16,228 nt of DNA from positions 1 to 16,228 of the forward strand of contig JAGWIL010000018.1 in assembly GCA_028866335.1 (NCBI GenBank). Direction: 5' to 3'. The DNA is from Rhodospirillales bacterium. GTDB taxonomy: Bacteria; Pseudomonadota; Alphaproteobacteria; Acetobacterales; Acetobacteraceae. Both the position numbers and the translations under genes were made by a program. Within the stretch, counting starts at the first letter, position 1. Each line of letters begins with the position of its first letter. Under the pieces are notes generated by a model. The model saw nothing but the letters and a program-made list of their open reading frames with translations. It did no database searches and was not told the DNA's origin. Shown in pieces: positions 7,566-15,107 of the stretch.

Positions 7566-7881
7566 AGCCGCAGGAGGCCGTTGCGTTCGGGTTCTTAATC
7601 AGAAAATGCGCGCCCATCAGCGCGTCGCTAAAATCAAGCTCCGCGCCGCTCAGAAAATCCAGGCTTACGGGGTCCACGAACACAGTGGCGCCATCGCGTT
7701 CCAGCACCAGATCGTCATTGGCCAGCGCATCGGTCAGGTCGAATTTATATTGCAGGCCGGAACAGCCACCGGCCAGCACCTCCACCCGCAACGCCTTGGC
7801 GCTGGGCTCATCGGCCAGAATCTCTGCCACCCTGGCGGCGGCGGAAGCTGAGATGGCAAAAGGGGCGATCACGTCGTTCAT
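7540..7881 (-). CDS. erpA: Fe-S cluster insertion protein ErpA (A-type carrier)
   Basis: This is a second A-type (HesB/IscA) carrier, which delivers clusters to essential enzymes. In the 113-residue reading the ligands are C40 (LAGGCSGLQYKF), C104 and C106. The C-terminus FLIKNPNATASCGCGTSFSV closely fits alphaproteobacterial ErpA. I chose the ATG at 7881 because MNDVIAPFAISASAAARVAEIL fits the family length. An in-frame ATG at 7944 would add 21 residues, has an AGGGGG tract about 8 bases upstream, and would leave no gap to dgt, so it remains possible. A TATATA at 7893-7888, read on the minus strand, sits only 6 bases before the ATG at 7881, suggesting a leaderless transcript. The erpA-xth pair may form a two-gene unit. 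Confidence 0.92.
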   Translation of the reverse strand: MNDVIAPFAISASAAARVAEILADEPSAKALRVEVLAGGCSGLQYKFDLTDALANDDLVLERDGATVFVDPVSLDFLSGAELDFSDALMGAHFLIKNPNATASCGCGTSFSVD

Positions 7882-7945
7882 AAGCGATATATAGCGTGCC
7901 AAGGCCTTGGAGGTAAGGCCACGCTGTTCTAAAGCCCTGCTCATG
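7882..7945. promoter_or_regulatory. Compact divergent promoter region between erpA and dgt
   Basis: Leftward: TTACCT (7916-7911), 17 bases, then TATATA (7893-7888), 6 bases from the erpA ATG. Rightward: an extended -10 TGTTCTAAA (7925-7933), with a weak TTGGAG at 7907-7912, ending about 10 bases before the dgt ATG pair at 7943/7946. Neither gene has a good ribosome site, consistent with leaderless or nearly leaderless messages. Centred between them is a perfect 12-bp palindrome CCAAGGCCTTGG (7899-7910), overlapping a second inverted repeat GGCCTT (7903-7908) / AAGGCC (7915-7920). All hexamers are imperfect matches. Confidence 0.4.
7899..7910. repeat. 12-bp perfect palindrome in the divergent region
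   Basis: CCAAGGCCTTGG reads the same on both strands. It lies between the proposed -10 elements of erpA and dgt and overlaps their possible -35 area. It could be an operator for both directions; no regulator is recognised and chance occurrence in GC-rich DNA is not excluded. Confidence 0.45.
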
Positions 7946-9085
7946 ATGAAAGCCCCCTATGCTGTACAGGAGCAGGAAACGCGCGGGCGCGTCCATAACC
8001 AGGCGCGCTCAGATGATCGCAGCCCCTATCAGCGCGATCGCGACCGCGTGGTGCACTGCTCGGCCTTCCGTAAGCTGCAATATAAAACCCAGGTTTTCAT
8101 CAACCGCGAGGGCGATTTCTACCGCACGCGCCTAACGCATAGCTTGGAAGTGGCCCAGATTGCCCGCGCCATCGCCCGCGCTTTGGCGTTCGATGAAGAC
8201 CTCACCGAGTGCCTGGCTTTGGCGCATGATCTCGGCCACCCGCCATTTGGCCATGCGGGGGAGAAAGGGCTGGACGAAGCGCTGAAGGATTTCGGCGGGT
8301 TCGACCATAACGACCAGAGTTTCCGTGTGGTTACACAGCTCGAACAGCGTTATGCGGCATTTGATGGCCTCAACCTCACCTGGGAGAGCCTGGAAGGGCT
8401 GGCCAAGCATAACGGCCCGTTGAAAAACCCGCCGCCCACCATCGCCGCGTTCAATGCGCAAGCCAGCCTGGATCTTTCCCGCCAGACCTCCGGCGAGGCG
8501 CAGATTGCCGCGTTTTCAGACGATATCGCCTACAATACCCACGATTTGGATGACGGCCTGCGCGCCGGGCTGTTTGGCTTTGAGGATATATTACCGCTGC
8601 CCGTCATCGGCGACCTTGTCCGCGAGGCCCGCAAACTCACCGATGAACCCCACCGCATTCGCGCCGAACTTAGCCGCAGCGTAATAAATTCCCTGGTGCA
8701 TGATGCGCTGGCCGAATCTGGGCGCCGCTTGGCGGCAGTCAGCCCCAAACGCGCTGAGGATATCCGCGCCGCCGCGACCCCGGTTATCGCATTCTCAGAA
8801 GAATTCCGGGTGGCGAATATCGAGCTGAAGCGTTTCCTCATGGCCCGTATGTATCGGCATTGGAAGCTGAACCGCATGAACCATAAATGCGCCAATGTAA
8901 CGCGCACTTTGGGCAGCTTGTTGCTGCGCAACCCGGAGCTGCTGCCGGATGACTGGCGCGAGCGCGCCGGCAAGGGCGAAACCCCGCAGGCCGCCGCCAC
9001 GGTGCGTGACTATGTGGCTGGCATGACCGACCGCTACGCTTTGGATGAATTTTCCCGTTTGACCGATCCGTCGGTCCCCGCTTGA
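7946..9085 (+). CDS. dgt: dGTPase-like dNTP triphosphohydrolase (HD domain)
   Basis: The product is an HD-domain protein of the deoxyguanosinetriphosphate triphosphohydrolase family, which splits dNTPs into nucleoside and tripolyphosphate and helps set the DNA precursor pool. Metal ligands are visible: H65 in RTRLTHSLEVAQIAR, H94-D95 in LALAHDLGHPPFGH, and the distal Asp in SDDIAYNTHDLDDGL (191-205). The N-terminal QRDRDRVVHCSAFRKLQYKTQVF (from residue 29) is a family hallmark. Starting at the ATG at 7946 gives 379 residues. An adjacent ATG at 7943 and a TTG at 7907 are alternatives, but the GGAGG at 7909-7913 lies too far from either ATG. Alphaproteobacterial members are often annotated only as dGTPase-like, so the substrate preference is not certain. 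Its stop lies 5 bases before argS. Confidence 0.92.
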   Translation: MKAPYAVQEQETRGRVHNQARSDDRSPYQRDRDRVVHCSAFRKLQYKTQVFINREGDFYRTRLTHSLEVAQIARAIARALAFDEDLTECLALAHDLGHPPFGHAGEKGLDEALKDFGGFDHNDQSFRVVTQLEQRYAAFDGLNLTWESLEGLAKHNGPLKNPPPTIAAFNAQASLDLSRQTSGEAQIAAFSDDIAYNTHDLDDGLRAGLFGFEDILPLPVIGDLVREARKLTDEPHRIRAELSRSVINSLVHDALAESGRRLAAVSPKRAEDIRAAATPVIAFSEEFRVANIELKRFLMARMYRHWKLNRMNHKCANVTRTLGSLLLRNPELLPDDWRERAGKGETPQAAATVRDYVAGMTDRYALDEFSRLTDPSVPA

Positions 9086-9090
9086 GAGAG

Positions 9091-10824
9091 ATGATGCAAG
9101 ACGAAAATCTGTTCGCCGCCCTGCGTGGCGAGGTTCTAACAGCCCTTGAAGTGCTTTGCCCCGGCCTGGCGCCGGAAATTCTGGCGCGCGTGGAGGTTAC
9201 CCCCACCAAGGATGCGGCACATGGAGACATGGCGACCAACGCCGCGATGATCGCCGCCAAGCCCGCGGGCAAAAACCCGCGTGAGCTGGCTGCCGGGCTG
9301 GTGGAGGCACTCAATGCCTGCTCAGGCATAGCCAAGGCCGAGGCGGCGGGGCCTGGCTTCGTCAACCTCACCCTTTCGCCCGCTTTGCTGCTGGCGCAAC
9401 TGCCCGTCATCTTGAATGCCCAGGAGGCTTATGGCCGGGGTGCGTCCCGCGCGCGCAAGATCAATGTTGAATATGTCTCCGCCAACCCCACCGGGCCACT
9501 GCATGTCGGCCATTGCCGTGGGGCCGTGGTGGGTGACGCGCTCTCCAACCTGCTGACCAAGGCAGGATATGACGTCACCAAGGAGTATTACATCAACGAT
9601 GCCGGGGCGCAGGTGCTGGCCTTGGCGCGTTCGGTTTACGTCCGGTATCTTGAGGCGCTGAAGCTCTCGCCGGAAGCCTATATCGAAACCGTGCCCGGCG
9701 GAATGCAATATGGCGGGGCTTATCTCATCCCCATCGGCGAGGCTTTGGCCGAGAAATACGGCGATGAATACGCCGAAACCCCGGAAGCCAACTGGCTCGA
9801 TATTTTCCGGAATTTCGCGGTGAACCGCATGATAGAGATGATCCGCGAGGACTTGGCAGCACTCGGCGTGCGGCACGATGTGTTTTCCTCCGAACGCGCG
9901 CTGGTTGAGAATGGCGGTGTGGAGCGCGGCTTGCAGGTGCTGCGCGGGAAGGGCTTGATCTATCGCGGTATATTGGAGCCACCCAAGGGCAAATCGCCGG
10001 AGGATTGGGAGCCCCGCGAGCAAGAGCTTTTCCGCTCCACCGAATATGGCGACGACGTGGACCGCCCCATCGCGAAATCTGATGGCAGTTTTACCTATTT
10101 CGCCAACGACATCGCCTACCACGCAGACAAGGTGGCGCGTGGTTGCCCGGACCTCATCGACGTTCTGGGTGCGGACCATGGCGGTTATGTGAAGCGGATG
10201 CAGGCGGCGGTGAAGGCGCTTTCCGGCGGGCGGCTAGATGTGGTGCTCTGCCAGATCGTGAAAGTGATGAAGGACGGCGAGCCGGTTAAAATGTCCAAGC
10301 GCGCCGGCACCTTTGTGGAGTTGCGAGACCTGATCGACGAGGTTGGGCCGGATGCGGTGCGTTTCCTCATCCTGATGCGCAAGGCCGACGCGCAGATGGA
10401 TTTCGACCTCAACGCCGCTGTGGCGCAGACGCGCGAAAACCCGGTGTTCTATGTGCAATATGCCCATGCGCGCTGCCGCTCCGTGCTGCGCGCTGCCCCG
10501 GCACCTTCAGCGGCGGCGGATTTCTCCACCCTTACGGCACCGGAGGAAATGGCCTTGCTGCGCCGCCTCATCACCTGGCCCCGCCTGGTGGAACAGGCCG
10601 CTGAGGCGCGGGAGCCGCACCGCGTGGCGTTTTTTCTGTACGACCTTGCTTCGGATTTCCACGCCCTCTGGAATGCAGGGCGGGAGAATACCGCCTTACG
10701 TTTCCTGCAAGACGAGAAACCGGAGGAGACCAAGGCGCGCATTGGGCTTGTGGCGGCCACCGCCACCGTGCTTCGCTCTGGTTTTGCCGTGCTGGGCGTT
10801 AACCCGGTTGAGGAAATGAGGTAA
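9091..10824 (+). CDS. argS: Arginine-tRNA ligase (ArgRS, class I)
   Basis: ArgRS charges tRNA-Arg with arginine. The 577-residue length is normal. The N-terminal tRNA D-loop-binding domain covers about residues 1-110. The class I signatures are NPTGPLHVGH (132-141) and KMSKR at 400-404, followed by AGTFVELRDLIDEVGPDAVRF. The helical DALR anticodon-binding domain fills the C-terminus (NPVFYVQYAHARCRSVLR onward). The frame opens with a TTG at 9082 inside the dgt stop region, but ATG codons at 9091 and 9094 directly follow the purine tract GAGAGAG (9084-9090), so an ATG start is preferred. Placement after dgt and before a SPOR-domain gene matches a common alphaproteobacterial order. Confidence 0.96.
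   Translation: MMQDENLFAALRGEVLTALEVLCPGLAPEILARVEVTPTKDAAHGDMATNAAMIAAKPAGKNPRELAAGLVEALNACSGIAKAEAAGPGFVNLTLSPALLLAQLPVILNAQEAYGRGASRARKINVEYVSANPTGPLHVGHCRGAVVGDALSNLLTKAGYDVTKEYYINDAGAQVLALARSVYVRYLEALKLSPEAYIETVPGGMQYGGAYLIPIGEALAEKYGDEYAETPEANWLDIFRNFAVNRMIEMIREDLAALGVRHDVFSSERALVENGGVERGLQVLRGKGLIYRGILEPPKGKSPEDWEPREQELFRSTEYGDDVDRPIAKSDGSFTYFANDIAYHADKVARGCPDLIDVLGADHGGYVKRMQAAVKALSGGRLDVVLCQIVKVMKDGEPVKMSKRAGTFVELRDLIDEVGPDAVRFLILMRKADAQMDFDLNAAVAQTRENPVFYVQYAHARCRSVLRAAPAPSAAADFSTLTAPEEMALLRRLITWPRLVEQAAEAREPHRVAFFLYDLASDFHALWNAGRENTALRFLQDEKPEETKARIGLVAATATVLRSGFAVLGVNPVEEMR
10818..10821 (+). promoter_or_regulatory. Ribosome binding site for the TTG-started SPOR gene
   Basis: GAGG lies 6 bases before the TTG at 10828, within the last codons of argS. 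It supports TTG as the start over the ATG at 10885, which would begin close to the membrane segment. Confidence 0.55.
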
Positions 10825-10827
10825 AGC

Positions 10828-11568
10828 TTGCAGGAGGAAGACGACGATTTCCTGTACCGTCCGCACCGCGCCAAGGGGCAGCGGATGGACCCCGCGATCA
10901 AGCGCATGGCCATGGCGGCTGGCGGTGTTTCGGTGTTGGTTATCCTCGTCGCCTGGGCCTGGAGCGGCATCCACCCTTATACGTTCGGGCCGCCGCCGGT
11001 TATCAACCCGCCCGATATCCCACTGCGTGTTGTCCCGGCGGACCCTGGCGGCATGGTGGTGCCGGGGGCGGATATTCCCATCATGTCCGGCGATATGGAT
11101 GCGGGGGGCACGCCGCATCTGGCCCCTGCCGCTCAGGCACCTGATATTGCGGCATTAAACCAGGCTGCTGGGCTTAATCCGCCGGTGCCTGCCGTACAAA
11201 CCCAGCCGCAAATGACCAGCACCGCCGCGCCTTCGGCAACAGACGCGCCCAAGAGCATTGTGCCCGCTTCCTCCCAAGCGCCCCGCCCTGGCTCAATTGC
11301 CACCAGCGCCGCTGCTGCGAAAAGCATGACCGCCGTGCAGCTTGCCGCCACCAACGATGAGGACGGCGTGCTTGCCGTCTGGGTAAAGCTGCAACAGAAA
11401 TTTCCGGACCTGCTTAAAGGCCGGCAACCGGAGATCATCCCGGCTATCGTTAACGGCCAAAGCGTTTGGCGGCTGCGGGTTGGCGGCTTTGCCTCGGCCG
11501 GTGCGGCCAAAAGCTTTTGTGATGATCTGACATCCAAGGGTGCGGCCTGTACCGTGGCGGCGTTTTGA
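10828..11568 (+). CDS. SPOR-domain inner-membrane protein
   Basis: The 246-residue product has a short acidic, cytoplasmic N-terminus (EEDDDF), one membrane segment at about 28-46 (MAMAAGGVSVLVILVAWAW), a proline/alanine/serine-rich periplasmic linker (about 50-165) and a C-terminal SPOR domain (about 168-246, including VWVKLQQKFPDLLKG and SVWRLRVGGFASAGAAKSFCDDL). SPOR domains bind denuded glycan strands of septal peptidoglycan, so a role at the division site is the usual inference, as for FtsN and relatives. It has no other recognisable domain. The TTG start leaves 3 bases after the argS stop. The stop overlaps the nagZ start as TTGA, and nagZ also acts on peptidoglycan fragments. A specific FtsN assignment cannot be made from this sequence. 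Confidence 0.88.
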   Translation: MQEEDDDFLYRPHRAKGQRMDPAIKRMAMAAGGVSVLVILVAWAWSGIHPYTFGPPPVINPPDIPLRVVPADPGGMVVPGADIPIMSGDMDAGGTPHLAPAAQAPDIAALNQAAGLNPPVPAVQTQPQMTSTAAPSATDAPKSIVPASSQAPRPGSIATSAAAAKSMTAVQLAATNDEDGVLAVWVKLQQKFPDLLKGRQPEIIPAIVNGQSVWRLRVGGFASAGAAKSFCDDLTSKGAACTVAAF

Positions 11569-12410
11569 AACCTGCTATTTTAGGTATTTCCGGGCTTGTG
11601 TTAACCGCACAGGAACGCGCGCTTTTGCAGGAGCACCAGCCGCGCGGGGTTATTTTGTTTGCGCGGAATATTGATAACCATGAACAACTTATTGATCTTA
11701 ATGTTGATTTAAAAGAAATCTTGCCGCCCGGCGCGGTTTTAATGGTGGACCAGGAGGGCGGGCGTGTGGCGCGGCTAAAACCGCCGCACTGGCCCGCTCT
11801 GCCGCCCGCAGGCAGCTTGCGTACAGCGGAAGAGGCATTTGCGCATGGCCGCGCCCTGGGGGAAATGGTGCGCGAGACTGGATTCACCAGCACCGCCGCC
11901 CCGGTACTGGATATCCGCGTGCCCGGCGCTTCCGATGTGGTGGGCGACCGCGCCATTACTGGCGATGCGGCCACGGTGGGCCGTTTGGGTGGGGAAATCG
12001 CCAGGGGCATAATGGCTGAAGGCGTGTTGCCGGTGATGAAACACTTGCCCGGCCATGGCAGGGCGCTGGTCGATTCCCACATTGCCCTGCCACGCGTGCC
12101 GGAGCTGACAGAGGATGATCTGCTGCCGTTCATCGCCAATAAAACCTTGCCTTGGGCAATGACGGCGCATGTGGTTTACGAGCAATATGATTCTGTAAAT
12201 CCAGGTACTTTGTCGGAAATTATTATCCGGGACCTCATCCGCGCGCGCATCGGCTTTAAAGGTGTTCTGGTCTCGGATGATCTGGCCATGGGCGCGCTTT
12301 CCGGCACCCCGGCGCAACGCGCCACCCGCGCCTTGGCGGCGGGATGTGACATCGCGCTTTATTGCCCCGGCGATTTTGAAGGCAACCGCGCCGTGCTGGA
12401 GGCGCTGTAA
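11565..12410 (+). CDS. nagZ: Beta-N-acetylhexosaminidase NagZ (GH3), C-terminally short
   Basis: NagZ removes N-acetylglucosamine from muropeptides in the cytoplasm during cell-wall recycling. The GH3 core is present in 281 residues: MVDQEGGRVARL (60-71), VGDRAITGD (126-134), KHLPGHGRALVDSH (159-172, general acid/base His-Asp loop) and the nucleophile D238 in LVSDDLAMGAL (235-245). The start appears to be TTG at 11565, overlapping the SPOR gene stop (TTGA). No in-frame ATG occurs before the conserved LMVDQEGG block, so a non-ATG start is forced. The protein ends at NRAVLEAL, roughly 50-60 residues earlier than typical NagZ of about 340, and the M50 gene begins 2 bases later. The barrel seems nearly complete, so it may still be active. 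Confidence 0.92.
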   Translation: MKPAILGISGLVLTAQERALLQEHQPRGVILFARNIDNHEQLIDLNVDLKEILPPGAVLMVDQEGGRVARLKPPHWPALPPAGSLRTAEEAFAHGRALGEMVRETGFTSTAAPVLDIRVPGASDVVGDRAITGDAATVGRLGGEIARGIMAEGVLPVMKHLPGHGRALVDSHIALPRVPELTEDDLLPFIANKTLPWAMTAHVVYEQYDSVNPGTLSEIIIRDLIRARIGFKGVLVSDDLAMGALSGTPAQRATRALAAGCDIALYCPGDFEGNRAVLEAL

Positions 12411-12412
12411 CC

Positions 12413-13117
12413 ATGCCGCATTTCCTGCTCATTATCCTGGCATTGGCCGCCGCCATCATCATGCACGAGCTGGCGCATGGCGTTGTGGCCTATTGGCTGG
12501 GCGATTATACCGCCCGCTGGGCTGGGCGGCTGACGCTGAATCCACTGAAGCATATCGACAGAACCGGCAGCATCGTCGTGCCGCTGGTGCTGGCGGTGGG
12601 GCAGTTTCTCGCGCTGGGGCGGGTGGCGTTTCTTTATGGCTGGGCGAAGCCGGTTCCGGTCAATCCGGTTAATTTGCGGCTGGGAAATTACCGCAATGCC
12701 AGGCGGTTGATGGCGATTGTTGCCGTGGCGGGGCCGATAATGAATTTTATTCTGGCGCTGGCGGGCGGCTTTGCCATGCATGCGGCGATCGCGATGCATT
12801 CAATCCAGTTCGTGGATTTCCTGGCTTATTTCATCCAGATCAATCTGGTGCTGGGCCTGTTCAACCTTATCCCGTTGCCGCCGATGGATGGCGGACGGAT
12901 TGCCGTGGGCGTGCTACCGCTGCCAATGGCGGTAAAGCTGGCCCAGGCGGAGAAAATTGGCATTGCGGCGGTGTTGTTGGTGTTGTTCGTGCTGCCGCTC
13001 ACCTTGGCGCAATTTGGCATTCAATTCGACCCATTCCGCGAGGTGATGGGGTTGGTGCTGCCAGCGGCGGAGCGCGTTGTGCTGGTGCTGACGGGGAATG
13101 GTATTGGAAACAACTGA
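12413..13117 (+). CDS. Site-2 protease-like M50 membrane metallopeptidase
   Basis: This is a 234-residue polytopic membrane protein of peptidase family M50. The zinc site is HELAH (H18, E19, H22) in the first membrane helix (about 4-28), with the third ligand expected at D159 in NLIPLPPMDGGRI (151-163). Other hydrophobic segments lie at about 53-75, 97-125, 135-158 and 183-205. It lacks PDZ and CBS domains, so it matches the compact group rather than RseP. The substrate is unknown. GGAGG at 12398-12402, inside the end of nagZ, sits 10 bases before the ATG and fixes the start. The gene overlaps scpA by 20 bases. In related genomes nagZ is commonly followed directly by scpA, so this gene seems an addition to the order. 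Confidence 0.9.
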   Translation: MPHFLLIILALAAAIIMHELAHGVVAYWLGDYTARWAGRLTLNPLKHIDRTGSIVVPLVLAVGQFLALGRVAFLYGWAKPVPVNPVNLRLGNYRNARRLMAIVAVAGPIMNFILALAGGFAMHAAIAMHSIQFVDFLAYFIQINLVLGLFNLIPLPPMDGGRIAVGVLPLPMAVKLAQAEKIGIAAVLLVLFVLPLTLAQFGIQFDPFREVMGLVLPAAERVVLVLTGNGIGNN

Positions 13118-13856
13118 AGCCCTTGTTCTGAAACTGGAAGGCTTTGAGGGTCCGCTGGACCTGTTGCTGGAGCTCGCCCGCACCCAAAAAGTGGACCTGG
13201 CCAAAATCTCCATCCTGCAATTGGTTGAGCAATTCCTGGCGGTTATAGAGGGTGCCAGGCGGGTGCGGCTGGAGCTGGCGGCGGACTGGCTGGTGATGGC
13301 GGCCTGGCTCACCTGGCTTAAATCCCGCCTGTTAGTGCCCCAGCTTGGCGAGCCGGAGGATGCCGAAATTGCGGCGGATATTCTCCAGGCCCGGTTAATG
13401 GACCTCCAGGCTATGCGTGAGGCCGCGAAATGGATGGGCGCCCGCCCGCAACGGGGCTGGGATGTATTTGAGCGTGGTGTCCCGGAGGAGTTGACGGAGC
13501 TCGACCGCTCCCGCCTGAAGCTGGAAATGGCGGGGCTGCTTTCGGCGTATCTTGTGGCGCGGCGCCGGGCGGGGGGCAAGCAGCAATACCGGCCAAAGCC
13601 GATGGCGTATTTCTCGGTGCAGGATGCCTTGCAGCGGGTTGGGCGGCTTTTGGGCTCCCTGCCGGACTGGGCAAGTTTGGAGCAATTTTTGCCGGAAGGG
13701 CTGGAGGATGGCACGCCACGCCGGGCAGCCATCTCCTCAACCCTTATCGCGGGGCTGGAAATGGCCAAGACGGGGCGGCTAGATTTAAGGCAGGATGAGA
13801 GATTCGGGCCGATTCTGATGCGGCAGACAAAGGAAGGCGACGGATTTGACGGCTGA
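13098..13856 (+). CDS. scpA: Segregation and condensation protein ScpA (kleisin)
   Basis: ScpA is the kleisin that bridges the SMC ATPase heads and, with ScpB, forms the bacterial condensin. The N-terminal motif FEGPLDLLLELARTQKVDL (16-34) and ADWLVMAAWLTWLKSRLLVP (62-81) are characteristic. The C-terminal winged-helix region covers about 165-250. The 252-residue length fits. The ATG at 13098 lies inside the M50 gene (20-base overlap). A TTG at 13104 in the same frame has a better-placed GGGGA (13093-13097), so the true start may be two codons later. The stop overlaps the start of scpB by 11 bases. The smc gene itself is not in the window. Confidence 0.94.
   Translation: MVLETTEALVLKLEGFEGPLDLLLELARTQKVDLAKISILQLVEQFLAVIEGARRVRLELAADWLVMAAWLTWLKSRLLVPQLGEPEDAEIAADILQARLMDLQAMREAAKWMGARPQRGWDVFERGVPEELTELDRSRLKLEMAGLLSAYLVARRRAGGKQQYRPKPMAYFSVQDALQRVGRLLGSLPDWASLEQFLPEGLEDGTPRRAAISSTLIAGLEMAKTGRLDLRQDERFGPILMRQTKEGDGFDG
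13831..13837 (+). promoter_or_regulatory. Ribosome binding site for the TTG-started scpB
   Basis: AGGAAGG sits 8 bases before the TTG at 13846, a good match and spacing. It makes TTG the likely start instead of the ATG at 13870. Confidence 0.65.
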
Positions 13857-14418
13857 GTTCACCCCGGCGATGCGTTTAGCGGAAGCAGCGATTTTTGCCG
13901 CCACCCAGCCGGTTACGCCACGAATGCTGGCCAATTTGCTGCCTGAAGATGCCGATGTGGACGCCGTGATGGCGGCGCTGACATTGGCCTATGAAACGCG
14001 CGGGGTGAATATTGCCGCCATCGGCGGGGGCTGGCAGTTCCGTACGGCGCCAGACCTTGCCCCGTTTCTGCGTAAAGTGGTGGAGCTGCCGCGCCGCCTG
14101 CCGCGCGTGGCGATGGAGAGCCTTGCCATCATCGCCTATCACCAGCCCGTCACGCGCACCGAGATTGAGGAAATTCGCGGCGCAGCACTTTCGCAGAACA
14201 CGCTGGATTTGCTGCTGGAAAACGGTTTGGTAACGCCCAAGGGCCGCAAGGAAACCCCAGGCCGCCCAACGCTTTGGGGCACGACACCTGCGTTTCTGGC
14301 GCAGTTCGGGTTGAACGATCTACGCGAGCTGCCCAAGCGCGAGGAACTGCTGATCGACCCAACCGGCCCCGCGCTTGCGCCAATGCCGGAGGCAGAACTG
14401 CCTATGGAGCCGGAATGA
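13846..14418 (+). CDS. scpB: Segregation and condensation protein ScpB
   Basis: ScpB forms a dimer of tandem winged-helix domains that binds ScpA and regulates the SMC complex. The 190-residue product carries the family blocks MRLAEAAIFAATQPVTPRML (9-28), ESLAIIAYHQPVTRTEIEEIRG (91-112) and GRPTLWGTTPAFLAQFGL (139-156). The last 25 residues are a proline- and glutamate-rich tail. It probably starts with TTG, supported by the strong ribosome site upstream and an 11-base overlap with scpA. The stop overlaps the chaC start as ATGA. Confidence 0.93.
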   Translation: MTAEFTPAMRLAEAAIFAATQPVTPRMLANLLPEDADVDAVMAALTLAYETRGVNIAAIGGGWQFRTAPDLAPFLRKVVELPRRLPRVAMESLAIIAYHQPVTRTEIEEIRGAALSQNTLDLLLENGLVTPKGRKETPGRPTLWGTTPAFLAQFGLNDLRELPKREELLIDPTGPALAPMPEAELPMEPE

Positions 14419-15086
14419 GCCAATTGCGCATCACCCGGCAAACGCTGTTGGACGGTACGCTGCGCGCCCGGCAACGGGAATATTCAGAGAAGCACCCTGA
14501 CATGCGCTGGCGCACCGATGCCGAGATGGCGGAGCTGTTTGAGCGCACCATGAAGGAGCACCCAGCGGGCGAGGATTTATGGGTATTCGGCTATGGCTCA
14601 CTCATCTGGAACCCGGCTTTTGAGTATGAGGAACAGAGCTGTGCTTTGCTGCGCGGCTGGCACCGGCGGTTTTGCCTTAAACTGCATATGGGGCGCGGCA
14701 CGCCGGAAACGCCCGGGCTGATGCTGGCGCTGGATAAAGGCGGTGCCTGCCGGGGTGTTGCCTTCCGTATAAAGGCCACGAAAATCCGGCAGGAGCTGGC
14801 GCTTATCTGGCAGCGGGAAATGTATGGCGGGGCCTATAATGCCCGCTGGGTGAAGCTGGAGGCCGGGCAGAAGCGGATGCGCGCGATCACCTTTGTCATC
14901 AACCCTCATCATCCGCGTTATATTAAGGAACTCACCACGGAAGAGGCTGCGGCGCTGATTACCTCCGGCCGGGGAGACCTTGGCACCTGCCGGGAATATT
15001 TCGACAATACCGTGACACATCTGCGCGAGATGGGGGTGCGGGATGCAGCACTTGCGCGCATTGCCGCGTCTTTGCCATCCGCGTGA
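14415..15086 (+). CDS. chaC: ChaC-type gamma-glutamylcyclotransferase
   Basis: ChaC proteins split glutathione into 5-oxoproline and Cys-Gly in the cytoplasm. The signatures are VFGYGSLIWNP (57-67), with the YGSL substrate loop at 60-63, and REMYGGAY (134-141), with the expected catalytic glutamate at E135. The length is 223 residues from the ATG at 14415, which overlaps the scpB stop (ATGA) and has GGAG at 14406-14409. The same frame is open upstream to 14274, but that part is scpB coding sequence. The first 50 residues are polar and precede the conserved domain. Sitting between scpB and tatB, it has no functional link to either that I know of. In many alphaproteobacteria tatA occupies this place. 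Confidence 0.93.
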   Translation: MSQLRITRQTLLDGTLRARQREYSEKHPDMRWRTDAEMAELFERTMKEHPAGEDLWVFGYGSLIWNPAFEYEEQSCALLRGWHRRFCLKLHMGRGTPETPGLMLALDKGGACRGVAFRIKATKIRQELALIWQREMYGGAYNARWVKLEAGQKRMRAITFVINPHHPRYIKELTTEEAAALITSGRGDLGTCREYFDNTVTHLREMGVRDAALARIAASLPSA

Positions 15087-15107
15087 TGGCCTGCTAGCAA
15101 GCCTGCG

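Noticed and set aside
8033..8042. Perfect palindrome CGCGATCGCG
   Set aside because: It codes for the conserved QRDRDR stretch of dgt and is expected by chance in GC-rich coding DNA.
14274..14414. Longer ChaC start upstream of 14415
   Set aside because: The sequence is the C-terminal part of scpB; the ATGA overlap at 14415 with GGAG upstream fits better.
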